NCBI GenBank assembly: GCA_963682175.1
Contig: OY821793.1
Location: 29,533,493-29,597,492, forward strand
Direction: 5' to 3'
Source: Triglochin maritima
Lineage: Eukaryota; Streptophyta; Magnoliopsida; Alismatales; Juncaginaceae
DNA length: 64,000 nucleotides
Part shown: positions 50,401 to 59,744 of the stretch, piece after piece
How the letters are laid out: each line of letters opens with the position of its first letter
How positions within the stretch are numbered: position 1 is the stretch's first letter
Notes under the pieces: generated by a model
What the model was told of the DNA's origin: nothing
Databases searched by the model: none
The model's input: the letters and a program-made list of their open reading frames with translations, nothing else
Position numbers and translations under genes: made by a program

Positions 50401-51882
50401 ACCCATGAATATGTTCTGCGATAACAATGCTGCCCGACATATAGCTTCAAATCCGGTCTTTCACGAAAGGACCAAACACATAGAAGTGGATTGTCATTTC
50501 ATTCGCGAAAAAATCCAATCAAAAGAAATAGAAGTTCCTTATGTACCCAGTAAGGAGCAGCTTGCTGACATCTTCACTAAAGCTCTGGATCAGCGACAGT
50601 TCAATCTTATCCTATCCAAGTTGAGCATCTTCAACTTATTTCAGACTCAACTTGAGGGGGCGTGTTAAAAACAAAGGCTATGTGACCGTTGAAGCTCAAG
50701 AAATCATCACAGCTCACCCAAAATCTCCCCTAATGGCAACCTTCCATTTTCATCAAAGGAAATAATCGTAGAAGGCAACGCTCCTCCAAACGGCTATATG
50801 CCTATACACTGTATATATATGTTTGTATTTTAAAACCAGAAATAATATACGAATACAATACTTCTTCTTCCTCAAAAACCCTTCCTTTTTCAACAGATAC
50901 CCATGAAGCAAATGTATAAGCATCTTTCTCCTCAAAACCAAGTGATCCCGGCATTTTCATGCTACATGTTAGATATCTACAAATGCCCAAAACCTGATTA
51001 GTTGTGGAACAATAATAACATCAAATGCAGAAATTTTGGGTGAACAAAGATTTTTCAATTATTACCCTGCATCGGAGTATAATCCAAGCTTCAGACCCTT
51101 GCTGTGAACATAGTCTGCAAGAGCTTTGATTCCTGAAGGAAATGTTGATTTGTTCGGAACAAGATTTCCCTGGAATATCACAACCTTGACTTATTGTCTT
51201 GAACAGTTAATTGCAGAAATCAGTAAGATTAACTCATATCATTCCAAACCTCTTTACAGATCTTGTTACAAAGTCATAATTACAAATTCTACACAGCGTG
51301 TATGTTTGTAAGATAATTGTAGAGAAACCTTCGAATCACGCTTGAGTTCTGCCCAACAATCATCTGCAAGTTGATTAAACAGTGATCACTATTAACTACA
51401 ACAAATTTTCTTTACAAGATCATAGAGGAAAATGAGGCTATACCTATATTCACATAGCGGTACCCAAGTTTTGCAAGTCCAGTTGATATCATTGCATCAG
51501 CTGCCAAACACATCCATCCATCCAACAGTTTCAGACCAAAGATTAATCATCATTCATAATTATAAAAGAACGTAAAGCTATTGGATTACCTGTTTCTTTA
51601 ATTAGAGTTTCATTTATTGAGCAACCGAAGTGATTCCAACTGTTCCAACTGAATCACAATAACACAGAATCATGAAAACAAGATTAAGACAAAAAAAAAT
51701 TCGATATCGAGCAAATAGTAGGACCATCATGATTACCCCATAGGGGGAGTGGAAGCAAGACCATTTGCAAGCATATTCCTCCTCTCCATATCAAATAATT
51801 TTGACCCATCAGCACAAATGAACAGAAACAACAAGATCAACATCAAACACGTTTGGAAAATGGTTGAGCTTTGTTTCATCAT
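44495..51882 (-). CDS. Alpha-galactosidase, glycoside hydrolase family 27, split by a Copia element and with a frameshifted C-terminus
   Basis: Secreted or vacuolar retaining enzyme that removes terminal alpha-galactose from raffinose oligosaccharides, galactolipids or cell-wall galactomannan. Fifteen exons on the minus strand: 51737-51882, 51590-51639, 51444-51500, 51329-51363, 51066-51169, 50901-50976, 45829-45887, 45664-45729, 45509-45592, 45370-45434, 45211-45293, 45044-45134, 44844-44893, 44622-44762, 44495-44524. Signal peptide in residues 1-25 ([14 protein letters not shown]). The nucleophile is Asp164 (YLKYDNC) and the acid/base is Asp219 (TTNDINDSW), 55 residues apart as in plant enzymes. 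[17 protein letters not shown] and APLLVGCD are intact. Intron 6 holds the 4.9-kb Copia insertion. Exon 15 read in frame stops after nine codons (378 aa). The family-like ending ([19 protein letters not shown]) lies in a different frame, so a small indel truncates the protein or the assembly is in error. Whether it is functional is unresolved. Confidence 0.88.
45975..45979. repeat. Target-site duplication, left copy (GATAC)
   Basis: Five bases immediately before the 5' LTR, identical to 50896-50900 after the 3' LTR. Confidence 0.95.
45980..46212 (+). repeat. 5' LTR of the Copia element
   Basis: 233 bp, TG...CA termini. The TATATATATG run near 46129-46138 is a candidate TATA for the element. 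Base-by-base reading shows no difference from the 3' LTR. Confidence 0.95.
46213..46223 (+). promoter_or_regulatory. Primer-binding site of the Copia element
   Basis: TGGTATCAGAG immediately after the 5' LTR, the standard match to the 3' end of plant initiator methionine tRNA used to prime minus-strand DNA. Confidence 0.93.
46340..50668 (+). CDS. Copia gag-pol polyprotein
   Basis: 1442 aa, intact. Domain order: gag of the UBN2 type (residues 10-230), CCHC zinc knuckle from Cys240, a Gly/Ser-rich segment with a 20-residue tandem duplication, aspartic protease with DSGATDH (Asp429), GAG pre-integrase, integrase with Asp610, Asp673 and Glu709 (exactly D-35-E), reverse transcriptase with YVDD (Asp1123, Asp1124), and RNase H ([27 protein letters not shown]). 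This protease-integrase-RT-RNase H order is Copia-specific. The ATG at 46340 is the first in the frame; reading could extend upstream to 46277 only with a non-ATG start. The stop TAA (50666-50668) lies inside the 3' LTR, three bases after its TGT. No catalytic residue that I checked is missing. Confidence 0.95.
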   Translation: MSETNQFRLVSTLFNGANYLPWARAVTLALSGRGKVGHITGSTKKPEGPGTEIKQEEWQIMDHLVMSWVIASMQPQIGEIFLYKESAKELWDAIQEHYGKAQNFAHIFRIKQEISQTRQNNRGITEYLGTLRKAWDELGVYEPPTTDAKTIQQRTEQDRIYQFLVGLDTTFEGIRSQVLMAPELPSLAAVTAMVLREETRRRTMAPLQGTSTPEPESQAFISERNQNNKKRFGNRKDEHCENCKKTGHNKNNCWFLYPHIRPPKNNDRRGGDGRNSSQGYGGSSGGGGYLATGSSGSGHQIAATGGGGYLATGSSGSGHQIAANPNPNFLQLDAYGMSAIGSSGLYTQTAPNGIIGRAPDPTNGPTFNPRQSELTSQNGENISILLNKLNAFLQNTPQNSGNCTGMIRALDNYISLHSNRNTNNTWIIDSGATDHMTGNPNLLNNIKTNLSLLNKFVSVANGNRVEIEGIGNIDILDQVAKNALYLPSFSSNLLSVAKITKELNCNIIFTPTNVIFQDRISGRTIGKGILINNLYVLDKNKQALHVGNQSKHELWHKRTGHPSHLVLKTLFPFINYELSCDVCRFSKQTRLPFHLSSIKTSHPLELVHSDIWGPAPTESYNGFKYFITFIDDFSRTTWVYLLKSKSETFDTFCNFTNFVENMYDFKIKNLRSDNGSEYTSHLFQNFLKQKGIFHQTTCVNTPEQNGVSERKNRHLLNVTRSLLFQNHVPKRFWSDAVLTAAYLINRLPSHRLQNKQPLEILTGQKLFLDHLRVFGCVVFVHRKRIDKLETSSYKCIFLGYSFRKKGYKCYDPKNCKLYISRDVQFEESIPYFYQTREDEELTSTSVAPLPINETENSISIPDTPEEDEETPNNREEDNGPRRSSRPIRPPTYLHNYITSHVTYPIQNYLSYHNINNKHKAFLGTIDTHIEPSNYHEAIKNPKWCKAMEEEIKALESNKTWTLVPHKNGIKTVGSKWVYKIKYNSNGTIERYKARLVAKGYTQTYGLDYHETFAPVAKMNTVRVLLSVAVNKNWNLYQMDVRNAFLQGNLEEEVYMTPPPGYTSTNQVCKLNKSIYGLKQSPRAWYAKLSHYLIKYGFSKSSADASMFTMHLHTTTTIILIYVDDIIITGNDDHKIHNVKHYLKSHFEIKDLGTLKYFLGIEIAHSKKGLFLSQRKYALDLLKETGKLGAKPANTPIETNLKLDHTQGEPIKDIQRYQRLVGKLIYLTVTRPDITYAVSIISQFMHAPRSPHLDLVDRILRYIKKTPGQGLWMKNNNSNSINGFSDADWAGSHDRKSTTGFCTFVGGNLVTWRSKKQNVVARSSAEAEYRAMASTTSELIWLKQLLTDMGQSYNQPMNMFCDNNAARHIASNPVFHERTKHIEVDCHFIREKIQSKEIEVPYVPSKEQLADIFTKALDQRQFNLILSKLSIFNLFQTQLEGAC
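47190..47309 (+). repeat. 60-bp tandem duplication in Copia gag linker
   Basis: Two adjacent 60-bp units encode the near-identical 20-mer [19 protein letters not shown] with S or T in front. They differ at only a few bases, so the in-frame duplication is recent within this lineage. Confidence 0.95.
50651..50662 (+). promoter_or_regulatory. Polypurine tract of the Copia element
   Basis: CTTGAGGGGGCG directly before the 3' LTR; the GAGGGGG core is the expected plus-strand primer. It is also coding, as the last residues of the polyprotein are read through it. Confidence 0.85.
50663..50895 (+). repeat. 3' LTR of the Copia element
   Basis: 233 bp, followed at once by the target duplication GATAC (50896-50900). 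It contains the last codons and the stop of the gag-pol ORF in its first six bases. Confidence 0.95.
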
Positions 51883-52572
51883 TATGATATTGTTGTCCAA
51901 AAACACTCAACCACTCTGCCCTCAGGATCGCTTCATCCCATTCTTCCTATTTATACTGAACAGAGTATGAACCATGTTTGCATTAGAGCTTTTTCAGAAA
52001 GTTCTGCAAGTTTTGTGGCACGTCACATTTTTTGCTTCTTTTCTTACTTACAATCATCCTTTTTTTGTTCTATCCACATTTGTTTGGTCGAGATGTGACA
52101 ACTAATGTGCTAGTCAATGTCTATACCAATAATTATTGCCTTTTACCTTTTCTATCCCATGAAATCATGGCACTGAGAACCAAAATCTTGCAAACATAAA
52201 TACAGATACGTAGAAATCTGTTAATTTTTTTTCCTCTTTAAAGGGATAATTGGTACAAGTAATATGAATCTCTCTTTAAATACATAGTTGATTGCAGTTT
52301 GTCTTTTTATCTTCACGTTCAGTTGCACATTGCACCTTTGACGTTTAATACATTGTTAGTAGTTTGCACCCCTCTGTTAGTTTCCGTTGATACATCATTT
52401 TTCCTTATATTTTAAAGTAAAGGGTCGGAGTCTCATCTCGAGTATCACCCTCGTATGTATTTTTATAAACCACTCTTCTTATATTTTAAGCATATAAATA
52501 CGAAGCATATGTGAAGAATCATTCTAGATTTCTCCACGGTTTTGATTGGGAGAACAATCTAGAGATGCATGG
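51883..52572. other. Upstream region of the alpha-galactosidase gene
   Basis: Promoter side of the minus-strand gene. 52290-52397 resembles the left part of the MITE in pyruvate kinase intron 2 (GATTGCAGTTTG, TTTGACGTTTAA, TAGTTTGCACCCC) and is probably a truncated relative. Otherwise AT-rich without recognisable features. Confidence 0.55.
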
Positions 52573-53544
52573 TGTTGAATATTGGTCTATATTTGTTAAG
52601 GAAACAAAACTAAGAAGAAACAGTCGACCGGATGGGATCTGGTCCACCGATCCAAAACTCCAAGCACATTTGGCGAGACAGGGTTCGAACGACCGAATTG
52701 GATTCGGAAAAACCGAACCAAGGATTCTAGGCACTTCAGGTGCAGCGGGGATCGGATGACCGAATGAGATTCGGTCTACCGTCAGAAGACAACAGACACT
52801 TCAGAACAACGGGTTCGGTAAACCGTTGATAAGATTTTTGGTGTTCCGAGAATCACGAGAGAGTATGTCGAAAATGGAACGGTCCACTGAGAGGTGCTCG
52901 GTCGACCGTGGGGTTATTGGAGAGTTAGTTAGTTCGTGGGAGAAGCGTTCTCGCGGTTAACCGAACCGCAACGAGAAGCGTTCCAACGGTCAATTGAGAA
53001 GAATTCGGTTAACCGAATCGTAACAGGAAGCGTTCCTGTTACTCAAGGAACGGTCGACCGAAGGAGCATTGGTCGACCGTTGCCCACGATTTTTCAGCAC
53101 GGTTTTGCTTAATTTTAGTTCGGTTTTTGAGTCTAAAAGGGTTTGTTTGCTCTTAGTTTCAATACAACGTACAAGTGTAATATTTCTTTCATTGTGAGTT
53201 GAGAGATTAGGTTAGAGAAAGATTTAAAGTGCTTTGGAGGACATATTGTCTCTATATGCTTGTAATCTTGGTTGCTTCTCTTATTGGAGAAGCGGAAGAA
53301 GGAAAGGAAACCCGCACGAGACCCCCCAATGACGTAGGCACGTTGCCGAACTTTGTAAATCGCGTGTCGTGGTTGTTTCATGTGTGCGTTTGTGTTTGCT
53401 TGTTTATTTCCATCTTATTTGTGTTTCTTGTTGCATTGAGTTTGGAAGATGGTCCGAAGTTAATTTCGCAAGTCAATATTCGGTATTACGTGGTGCGTTT
53501 AATCCGTATCGTGTTAGTGCATTGTTATATCTTCTTCCCAACAC
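52573..53544 (+). mobile_element. Probable solo LTR (Copia-type) with GGTCGACC-like palindromes
   Basis: 972 bp from TGTTGAATATTGG to TTCTTCCCAACA, flanked by CATGG and CATGA (four of five bases), consistent with an old 5-bp duplication. The 3' third has a typical plant Copia LTR look: a GACGTAGGCACGTTGCCG segment near 53332, then a T-rich stretch. The first half carries at least eight dyad motifs of the form CGGTYNACCG, perfect ones near 53050 and 53070. No coding domain or primer-binding site is adjacent. A 188-codon ORF across the right boundary is not a gene. Confidence 0.65.
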
Positions 53545-53769
53545 ATGACATGTTAAGGTCAACATCAAGAATGGAATTGGAGGATCAGTCAAACTCCATT
53601 CCATGTCCATCCATGACAAAAGAACACCAACTACAATCCAACTTTGGGGACAAAAAAGTGAACAAAACGCAATCTAATGTCAGGATGGAAAATGTTCCTG
53701 TAGACTGCACCAATTGGACACCACATAGGTGTTGGTTTGACATTTTTCACCACTCCATGTGCCAATCGT

Positions 53770-53922
53770 TTATCAAACAAATAAACAATCCTTGAGGCAC
53801 CACATAGGGTGGGATTGTTTATTTGTTTGATAACTGAAATTTGAAATGTTAGAAAAAACACACACGCTATTCTATCTTGTTTATTTGTTTGATATCTGAA
53901 CTTTGAAATGTTAGAAAAACAC
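53770..53922. repeat. 22-bp perfect inverted repeat plus 62-bp-spaced direct repeat
   Basis: The arms 53770-53791 and 53812-53833 are exact reverse complements (22 bp, beginning TTATCAAACAAATAAAC) around a 20-base loop. The right arm is then the start of a roughly 46-bp direct repeat: the unit beginning TGTTTATTTGTTTGAT occurs at 53816 and again at 53878 with a few mismatches. This is the debris of a small transposon or a local inverted duplication. Confidence 0.85.
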
Positions 53923-55091
53923 CACCATTCAATCCTTTTCTTTTTTGGAAACTTCTCTAATCTTACCTCATTCCCTGTTTTGTTTAATTAGGAAGAAACC
54001 AAATGATGCATTTCAATGCTTTATATTACCTAAAATTGATCATTTAGTTAGGCCATATTGTTTGGATTTTATACTTGAATCCTTGAGGTACCCATTTCTA
54101 CCTTAATTTTAACGTAGAATATATTCAATTTATCTTATAGAAAGTGTCTTTATAAGTTTGAGTTCACCAATTCGACGGGATAGAAATTGTGATCGTCGAA
54201 CTCAAAATATGGTTGCAACTTGAAAGTAGAGGATATAAGTTTTTTTCAATGAAGGATATTTTTGCTATCATGGGACATCTAAGAGTATTGGTTATATATT
54301 TATTAAATAGTAGTTAAAAAATTATCTCTAATTTCTATTAAATAGTTTCAGTTATTTGTTAATTTTCTGTGGAACCCCAAGGCCTAGTGCAAGTCGGACT
54401 AGGCCCATATCCGATAGTGGTTTGGAAGATAAAAAGGAGGACCAATAATAAGTATTAAGTTTGGGCCGAAAGAATATCTTGTGTTCATCAGATTCTAAAG
54501 CCCAAACCTGTTTGTGATTTCAGGAGACCAAGAGAAGCACAAAGAAATATGCCAATATATCATGGTCGATGCGATATGCCATTACTTTATTACTTGGCAT
54601 CATGAAGTATATTCTACCCAAAAGTAGTTTTTTTTTTTTTTTGAAAATGTTAATATGTTATGTTTTCTTTACATTTGCTTGGAACGCGTAGCCGTTCTAA
54701 AGAAAGGTTAGATATGTCTAATTTATTAGCAAGAGAGGTGTTTGCCATATTTTATGGTTTGAACTTTGAAGAGGCAAATGCACTTTCAGAACCAACTTGT
54801 GCTGCAAGTCCATTTGGTAGTCCATTTGGTTTAAAAACTCAGAGCAGACGAGATGGTTCAACCCGGTTAGACCGGAAACCAATGGTTTAACAGTCGGTTC
54901 AGTTAATTTGAACATCTAGTTAATATTTATAGAAATCGATTCAAATAGATCTGACTGTTAATATTTATTAGGTGTAGTCTAACTTCAGGTCTAAAAATAC
55001 TGACGTCATCAACTATGTGCCGTGATTCAATCAAAACCAAAACTTTATTGATTCGGTCCGGCTGGGTTCGAACGCACTATCCACGACAAAC

Positions 55092-55219
55092 CCTCTCTCT
55101 CTCTCTCGCTACAAAAATCCCTTTTTTCCACTGGTTTTGTCTCCACTCCGAATCTCCGTTCGATTTCGGCCACTCAAATACCGGTAATTCCTCTCTCTCG
55201 CTCTCTCTCTCTCTCTCTC
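55092..55219. repeat. Two CT microsatellites upstream of pyruvate kinase
   Basis: CT runs at 55092-55107 and 55191-55219, separated by 83 bases. CT-rich tracts of this kind are common just downstream of plant transcription starts, so the transcript may begin near here. Confidence 0.85.
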
Positions 55220-55757
55220 GGTGTAGTGATTCAAGTGTTCTAACTCTGTTTTGACAAGAAGAATGTTGTAAAATAAATCGTAAAAGAGTCAACTTTATCT
55301 TTTTGGTTTGGGGTTTTGATTTCTGTTTTTTTCGCTTCGCGCAATCTATCGACGGATTGGTGGGTGAAGGTTTGGTTTTTGGACCGAAATTTTGTTAAAA
55401 GTGTCACATTTTTATTTTTTGGTTTCTTCCAACACAAAAGTGTCACTTTTTGAGAGTTTTTGTTTCTTTCGACACAAAAAAAACATGTTTCTTTCCGAAA
55501 ACATGTTACCTAGTTTGGTCTTGTGAGTGGTTTCATCTGTAGAAGTAATGAGCTGTGTGTGAGTTAGTGGCTTAACATTGTGTTTTTTTGCCTTTATTTC
55601 GTGTTTTTGTTAACTGTTCTAGTATGGATTAGATGGGTGTTAATATTTCATCATTTCGTTGATTATCAATATTTTGGTTGTGTTTCTGTAAACCCTTAGT
55701 TTTTCTGTTTGTTGTGGCTTCAGAGTACTTGCATTTTGAAGATACTTGTTTGAAGAG

Positions 55758-58700
55758 ATGTCGAACATCGATATTGAGGGGATTCTGAAGGATCTGCCTA
55801 ACGATGGTCGTGTGCCGAAGACAAAGATCGTTTGCACTCTTGGCCCTGCATCGAGATCTGTCGAGATGTGCGAGAAGCTGCTCAAGGCAGGCATGAATGT
55901 TGCGAGATTCAACTTCTCTCATGGTTCTCATGAGTACCACCGGGAGACTCTTGACAACCTCAAGATAGCCATGCAGAACACTCAGATTCTTTGCGCTATT
56001 ATGCTCGATACCAAGGTCTGTTTGGAAGTAAAACATTGTTGTTATTTATATAATTATCCAATTTGTGTCTTGCTATTTGTGGTCTTCAGTTGGAGCTGCA
56101 TTTGGTGTGTTGGAACTTATGTGTTATGAATGATTCTATCCAAGGATGTGAAATTACATAACCAAGTGGAAACCATTGCTTATCCCTATTTCCGTCCTTT
56201 TTTGCCTGCATGTACATTCATAGTTGTACTTTCAATGTTTAATGTCCTCCAGTTGTAGAGTTTATTGCCTGGAATTTATACTCAAAATCTTTTGGATTTA
56301 CATATTAGATTCCTCTATGGCATCCCAAAGTACTTCATGTTACTTAAGGCTTATGGTTGTTTGTTATGTTTGCTCAGAGTTCTTAAGTGTGAACATAGTT
56401 TATTGGTCATATAGTAAGAGCATTATTGCGTGATTGTATTTTATAATTTCAATTACTTAGTGATTCCTACGCATAAACGAGGGCAGGCATTAACTAAGTT
56501 ACCAGGATCTTTTATCTAGCATCACCGGAAAGATTTTCAACTCTATAGGCTTAGGATAAGAGTTGTCGTTGTTTCGTCCCTTAAATAAAGAACAAATTTT
56601 GGTTTTAGTTTTCTTTTGATGCTGTAGTAGAAGCCGAAGCTCTAAATGATTGATGTTTCTGGAAAAAGTATGAACATGGACGCACATATTCAACAGCTCA
56701 AAATTCTCCATGTAATATTGAGCTTCCTGTTCCAGTTTTATGACCTCTTCCGATCTTTTATAGGGACCAGAAATCCGGACTGGCTTCTTGAAGGATGGAA
56801 AACCTATCCAACTAAAGGAGGGTCAGGAAATCACTATAAGCACTGATTATGAACTCAAGGGAGACACAAAGACAATCACCATGAGTTACAAGAAACTACC
56901 CGTCGACTTGAAGCCAGGACATACAATTCTATGCTCAGATGGCACTATTACATTAACAGTATTGTCTTGTGATCCAGGTTCTGGAACTGTGAAATGCCGA
57001 TGTGAAAATTCTGCAACTTTAGGTGAGAGAAAGAATGTTAATCTCCCTGGGATTGTTGTTGATCTCCCTACACTAACTGAGAAAGACAAGGAAGACATCT
57101 TGGGATGGGGTGTGCCCAACAAAATCGATATGATTGCCTTATCTTTTGTGCGAAAAGGATCCGACCTTGTTCATGTGAGGCAGGTTCTTGGTTCTCATGC
57201 AAAGAACATCAAACTCATGTCAAAGGTATTTTCTTTCTCATGCAAATACGAAGGTGTAGCTTTATCAGCTTCGCCTTTAGTGAGATAATTATTTCAAAAT
57301 TCTTGCTTTTGTTTCTTCCCGTTAGATTATTTTTCTTGCTGATACACTTTACTATGAAAAACTTAAGGCATGGTATTGTTCGTGGTTTGATAAGTGTTGT
57401 ACCTCTTACTTGAATTTAGTTTCTTCCGTCTCTTATTTTTTCAAAGAGTAGTTTAAGCTGAATGATCAGAAGGAGGTTTAAATAAGGAATGAGCAGTCTG
57501 ATTTGCAGATTAAATGGTTCTAGTTATATAATGTATATTGATTGTAGGGTTAATTGCAGTTTGCCCTCCTAACCTTTCGGTCTATGGTACTTTGCACTCC
57601 TGACGTTTAAAACATAGTAGTTTGCCCAATATCCTTTCACTTGTTGATACTTTACCATCTTCTGTTAGTTTTGACCACAACAAATGACCAAACTGCCTTC
57701 TACCTGAAAATAAAAAATTACCACAATTTAAAAAAAAAATTAAAAATAATCCCACAGAGTATCTTGTTTATTTTTAACATAAATTTGTTTCAATGTTTTT
57801 TTCAAGAAGAATTGAGTCAACTTTGAATTTTCGAGTTGAAGACATTTTTGTCATTTTTGGGGTAAAAACTGACAAAAGTGGTAAAGTACCCACACGTGAA
57901 AAGATAGGAGACAAACTGTTAAGTTTAAAAGGTCTGGGGTCAAATTGCAATTAACCCTTGATTGTATATAAATATCGAGGACTGTATACACATGTAAAGT
58001 TTATGTTAAGATTCCCTAACGCACCTATGCATTCTTCTGTTCATATCTACATATTTACGGTGTTACAATTTAATCTCTCTTAGTGGAGTATGATAAAAAA
58101 AATCTCTCGAGGAGGAAATTAACTCAGCATCACTGCTCTAAAGTCTAAACAAACTGGAATTTTCTGTTGAATCTTGAAGGTTGAAAATCAAGAAGGTGTG
58201 ATGAACTTCGACGAAATCCTACGTGAAACTGATTCATTCATGGTTGCTCGAGGTGATCTGGGTATGGAAATCCCTGTTGAGAAGATTTTCCTCGCTCAGA
58301 AAATGATGATATACAAGTGCAACCTTGCTGGCAAGCCGGTGGTCACTGCCACTCAAATGCTTGAGTCCATGATTAAGTCTCCCAGGCCAACAAGAGCAGA
58401 GGCAACAGATGTTGCCAATGCTGTTCTTGACGGCACCGACTGCGTCATGCTTAGTGGTGAAAGTGCTGCTGGGAAGTACCCCGAGATGGCTGTCAAGATC
58501 ATGGCTAGAATCTGCATTGAGGCGGAATCTTCTCTCGATTACGGTGCTATCTTCAAGGAAATGATCAAGGCAACCCCTCTTCCTATGAGCCCACTGGAAA
58601 GTCTTGCCTCCTCTGCTGTGCGCACCGCCAACAAAGCCAGGGCGGTTCTGATTGTTGTGCTCACACGAGGAGGCACAACTGCTAAGCTGGTCTCTAAATA

Positions 58701-58995
58701 CCGACCTGCAGTCCCAATCTTGTCTGTGGTAGTCCCTGTCCTCACAACAGATTCCTTCAGCTGGTTTGTTAGCGATGAAACCCCGGCAAGGCAGAGTCTC
58801 ACCTACAGAGGTCTGATTCCATTGCTTGCTGAAGGTTCTGCCAAGGCCACGGATGCCGAATCAACTGAGGATATCTTGGATGCTGCCCTCAAGGCAGCTA
58901 CAAAGAGGAGGCTCTGCAAGCACGGTGATGCCGTTGTGGTGTTGCACCGCATCGGTAGCTCTTCCGTCATAAAGATTTGCACTGTTAAGCCTTAG
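55758..58995 (+). CDS. Pyruvate kinase, cytosolic isozyme
   Basis: Last step of glycolysis: phosphoenolpyruvate plus ADP to pyruvate plus ATP, in the cytosol, needing Mg2+ and K+. Three exons: 55758-56015, 56764-57225, 58180-58995; 511 aa, the usual length of plant cytosolic enzymes. The start MSNIDIEGIL matches the family, and there is no transit peptide. The N-terminal barrel begins TKIVCTLGPASR and ARFNFSHG. GPEIRTGF opens exon 2 and leads into the B domain. The active-site signature KLMSKVENQEGV spans the exon 2-3 junction and contains the catalytic Lys. DSFMVARGDLGMEIP and TRAEATDVANAVLDGTD follow. The C domain ends VLHRIGSSSVIKICTVKP. All motifs are intact. Intron 2 carries a MITE insertion. 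Confidence 0.95.
57539..57965. mobile_element. MITE in pyruvate kinase intron 2
   Basis: Element 57546-57958 (413 bp) with perfect 13-bp terminal inverted repeats AGGGTTAATTGCA/TGCAATTAACCCT and the flanking direct repeat TGATTGT (57539-57545 and 57959-57965). If the last T is counted as target, the duplication is 8 bp (TTGATTGT), which would suit hAT. The inner sequence has the phrases GCAGTTTG, TTTGCACTCCTGACGTTTAA and GGGGTCAAATTGCAATT seen in a dispersed plant MITE type. It has no coding capacity. Confidence 0.85.
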
Positions 58996-59744
58996 GTTGG
59001 CTCATTTCGGATGGCGGTCTCGGCTTTATTATCCTAAATGTTTATTTATCCTCAGGGTGACTTTCTACCTGGAGTTCACCATGATTACTACATTGTATGT
59101 TATGTGGAGTGGGGACTCACTCCAGTTCCCATTAATTTGGCCCCCCTCTTATCTATGCATTCTCTTTATCTTCCAGAAACGCAATTTCTGTAGCATAATA
59201 ATCACAATGGTTTACTGCAGCCTAAGTATTATTGTAAGTGTTGGTGTTCTTCCATAGCAGAAGTTTTGCTTTGAGTAAATTAGAACGGCATGATGTGGTG
59301 TTTCTTAATGTTGTAACTGCATGAAACTATCTCTGATCATTCTCAAATGGCATTGGTATTGTCGCCTCTTTTGCAGCAATCATAAAATTAAAATAGGACC
59401 CTATTTTGATAGATTGCTTTTATATTTCATCATGTTGTCTCTTAGCAACTATTAATAGTGATAGTTGGTAGTTGATAATGGGTAATTTCTCACTAAATGT
59501 AAACATGTAGTATTATAGCCTAACTATTTGTTATTTTTTTTTCTCTTCCTATTTATTTCTATCATTACGTTAACTGGGAATTGCAGTACCGCACTATCAA
59601 AGTAAGTTTACGTGCATTTATTTGGTACAAACCATGAAAAGCAACGCTTACAAAGTTGCACATGAACATCAAACTAACTCGCAACAGATATAACGAAAAC
59701 TAACACACACATACTTCTCTAATGCAATTATGCAATCTATCTAC
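58996..59744. other. Convergent gap between pyruvate kinase and aquaporin genes
   Basis: Contains both 3' UTRs. AT-rich with no further feature recognised. Confidence 0.6.

Larger units (their letters stand above)
45980..50895 (+). mobile_element. Complete Ty1/Copia LTR retrotransposon
   Basis: 4916 bp with two 233-bp LTRs (TGTTAAAAAC...TTTTTCAACA) that I read as identical, flanked by a perfect 5-bp duplication GATAC. A primer-binding site TGGTATCAGAG, complementary to initiator Met-tRNA, directly follows the 5' LTR, and a purine-rich tract precedes the 3' LTR. One uninterrupted gag-pol ORF spans the interior. Small size, short LTRs and one ORF suggest the Ale/Retrofit lineage, though a reverse-transcriptase tree would be needed. 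It lies antisense to the host alpha-galactosidase gene, wholly inside intron 6. All features point to a recent insertion by an autonomous copy. Confidence 0.97.
45888..50900 (-). other. Alpha-galactosidase intron 6, expanded by Copia insertion
   Basis: This 5013-bp intron consists of a 92-bp ancestral intron plus the 4916-bp element and a 5-bp target duplication. The splice donor on the minus strand (GTATC, plus strand GATAC at 50896-50900) is one copy of the target duplication. The other copy lies at 45975-45979. The sixth intron base is T both before and after insertion, because the reversed LTR also starts with T. Confidence 0.9.
53545..55757. other. Intergenic region and pyruvate kinase promoter/5' UTR
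   Basis: Contains a perfect hairpin and direct repeats at 53770-53922, degenerate GGTTNNACCGG-type motifs at about 54855-54905 resembling an old repeat, and CT microsatellites at 55092-55107 and 55191-55219 that probably lie in the pyruvate kinase promoter or leader. Sequence from 55230 to 55757 is T-rich and could hold a 5' UTR intron. No other gene was recognised. Confidence 0.5.

Noticed and set aside
44495..51882. Calling the alpha-galactosidase a pseudogene
   Set aside because: Catalytic residues and all but the last splice junction are intact, and the Copia insertion preserves the donor. The terminal frameshift alone is not decisive without transcript data.
53229..53795. 188-codon ORF
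   Set aside because: Crosses the right boundary of the solo LTR into unrelated sequence, so it is a chance reading frame.
55064..55080. tRNA B-box-like GGTTCGAAC
   Set aside because: No A box at the right distance and no cloverleaf arms. The same holds for the similar string near 52683.
57105..57413. 102-codon ORF overlapping pyruvate kinase exon 2
   Set aside because: Out-of-frame shadow of the true exon and the following intron.
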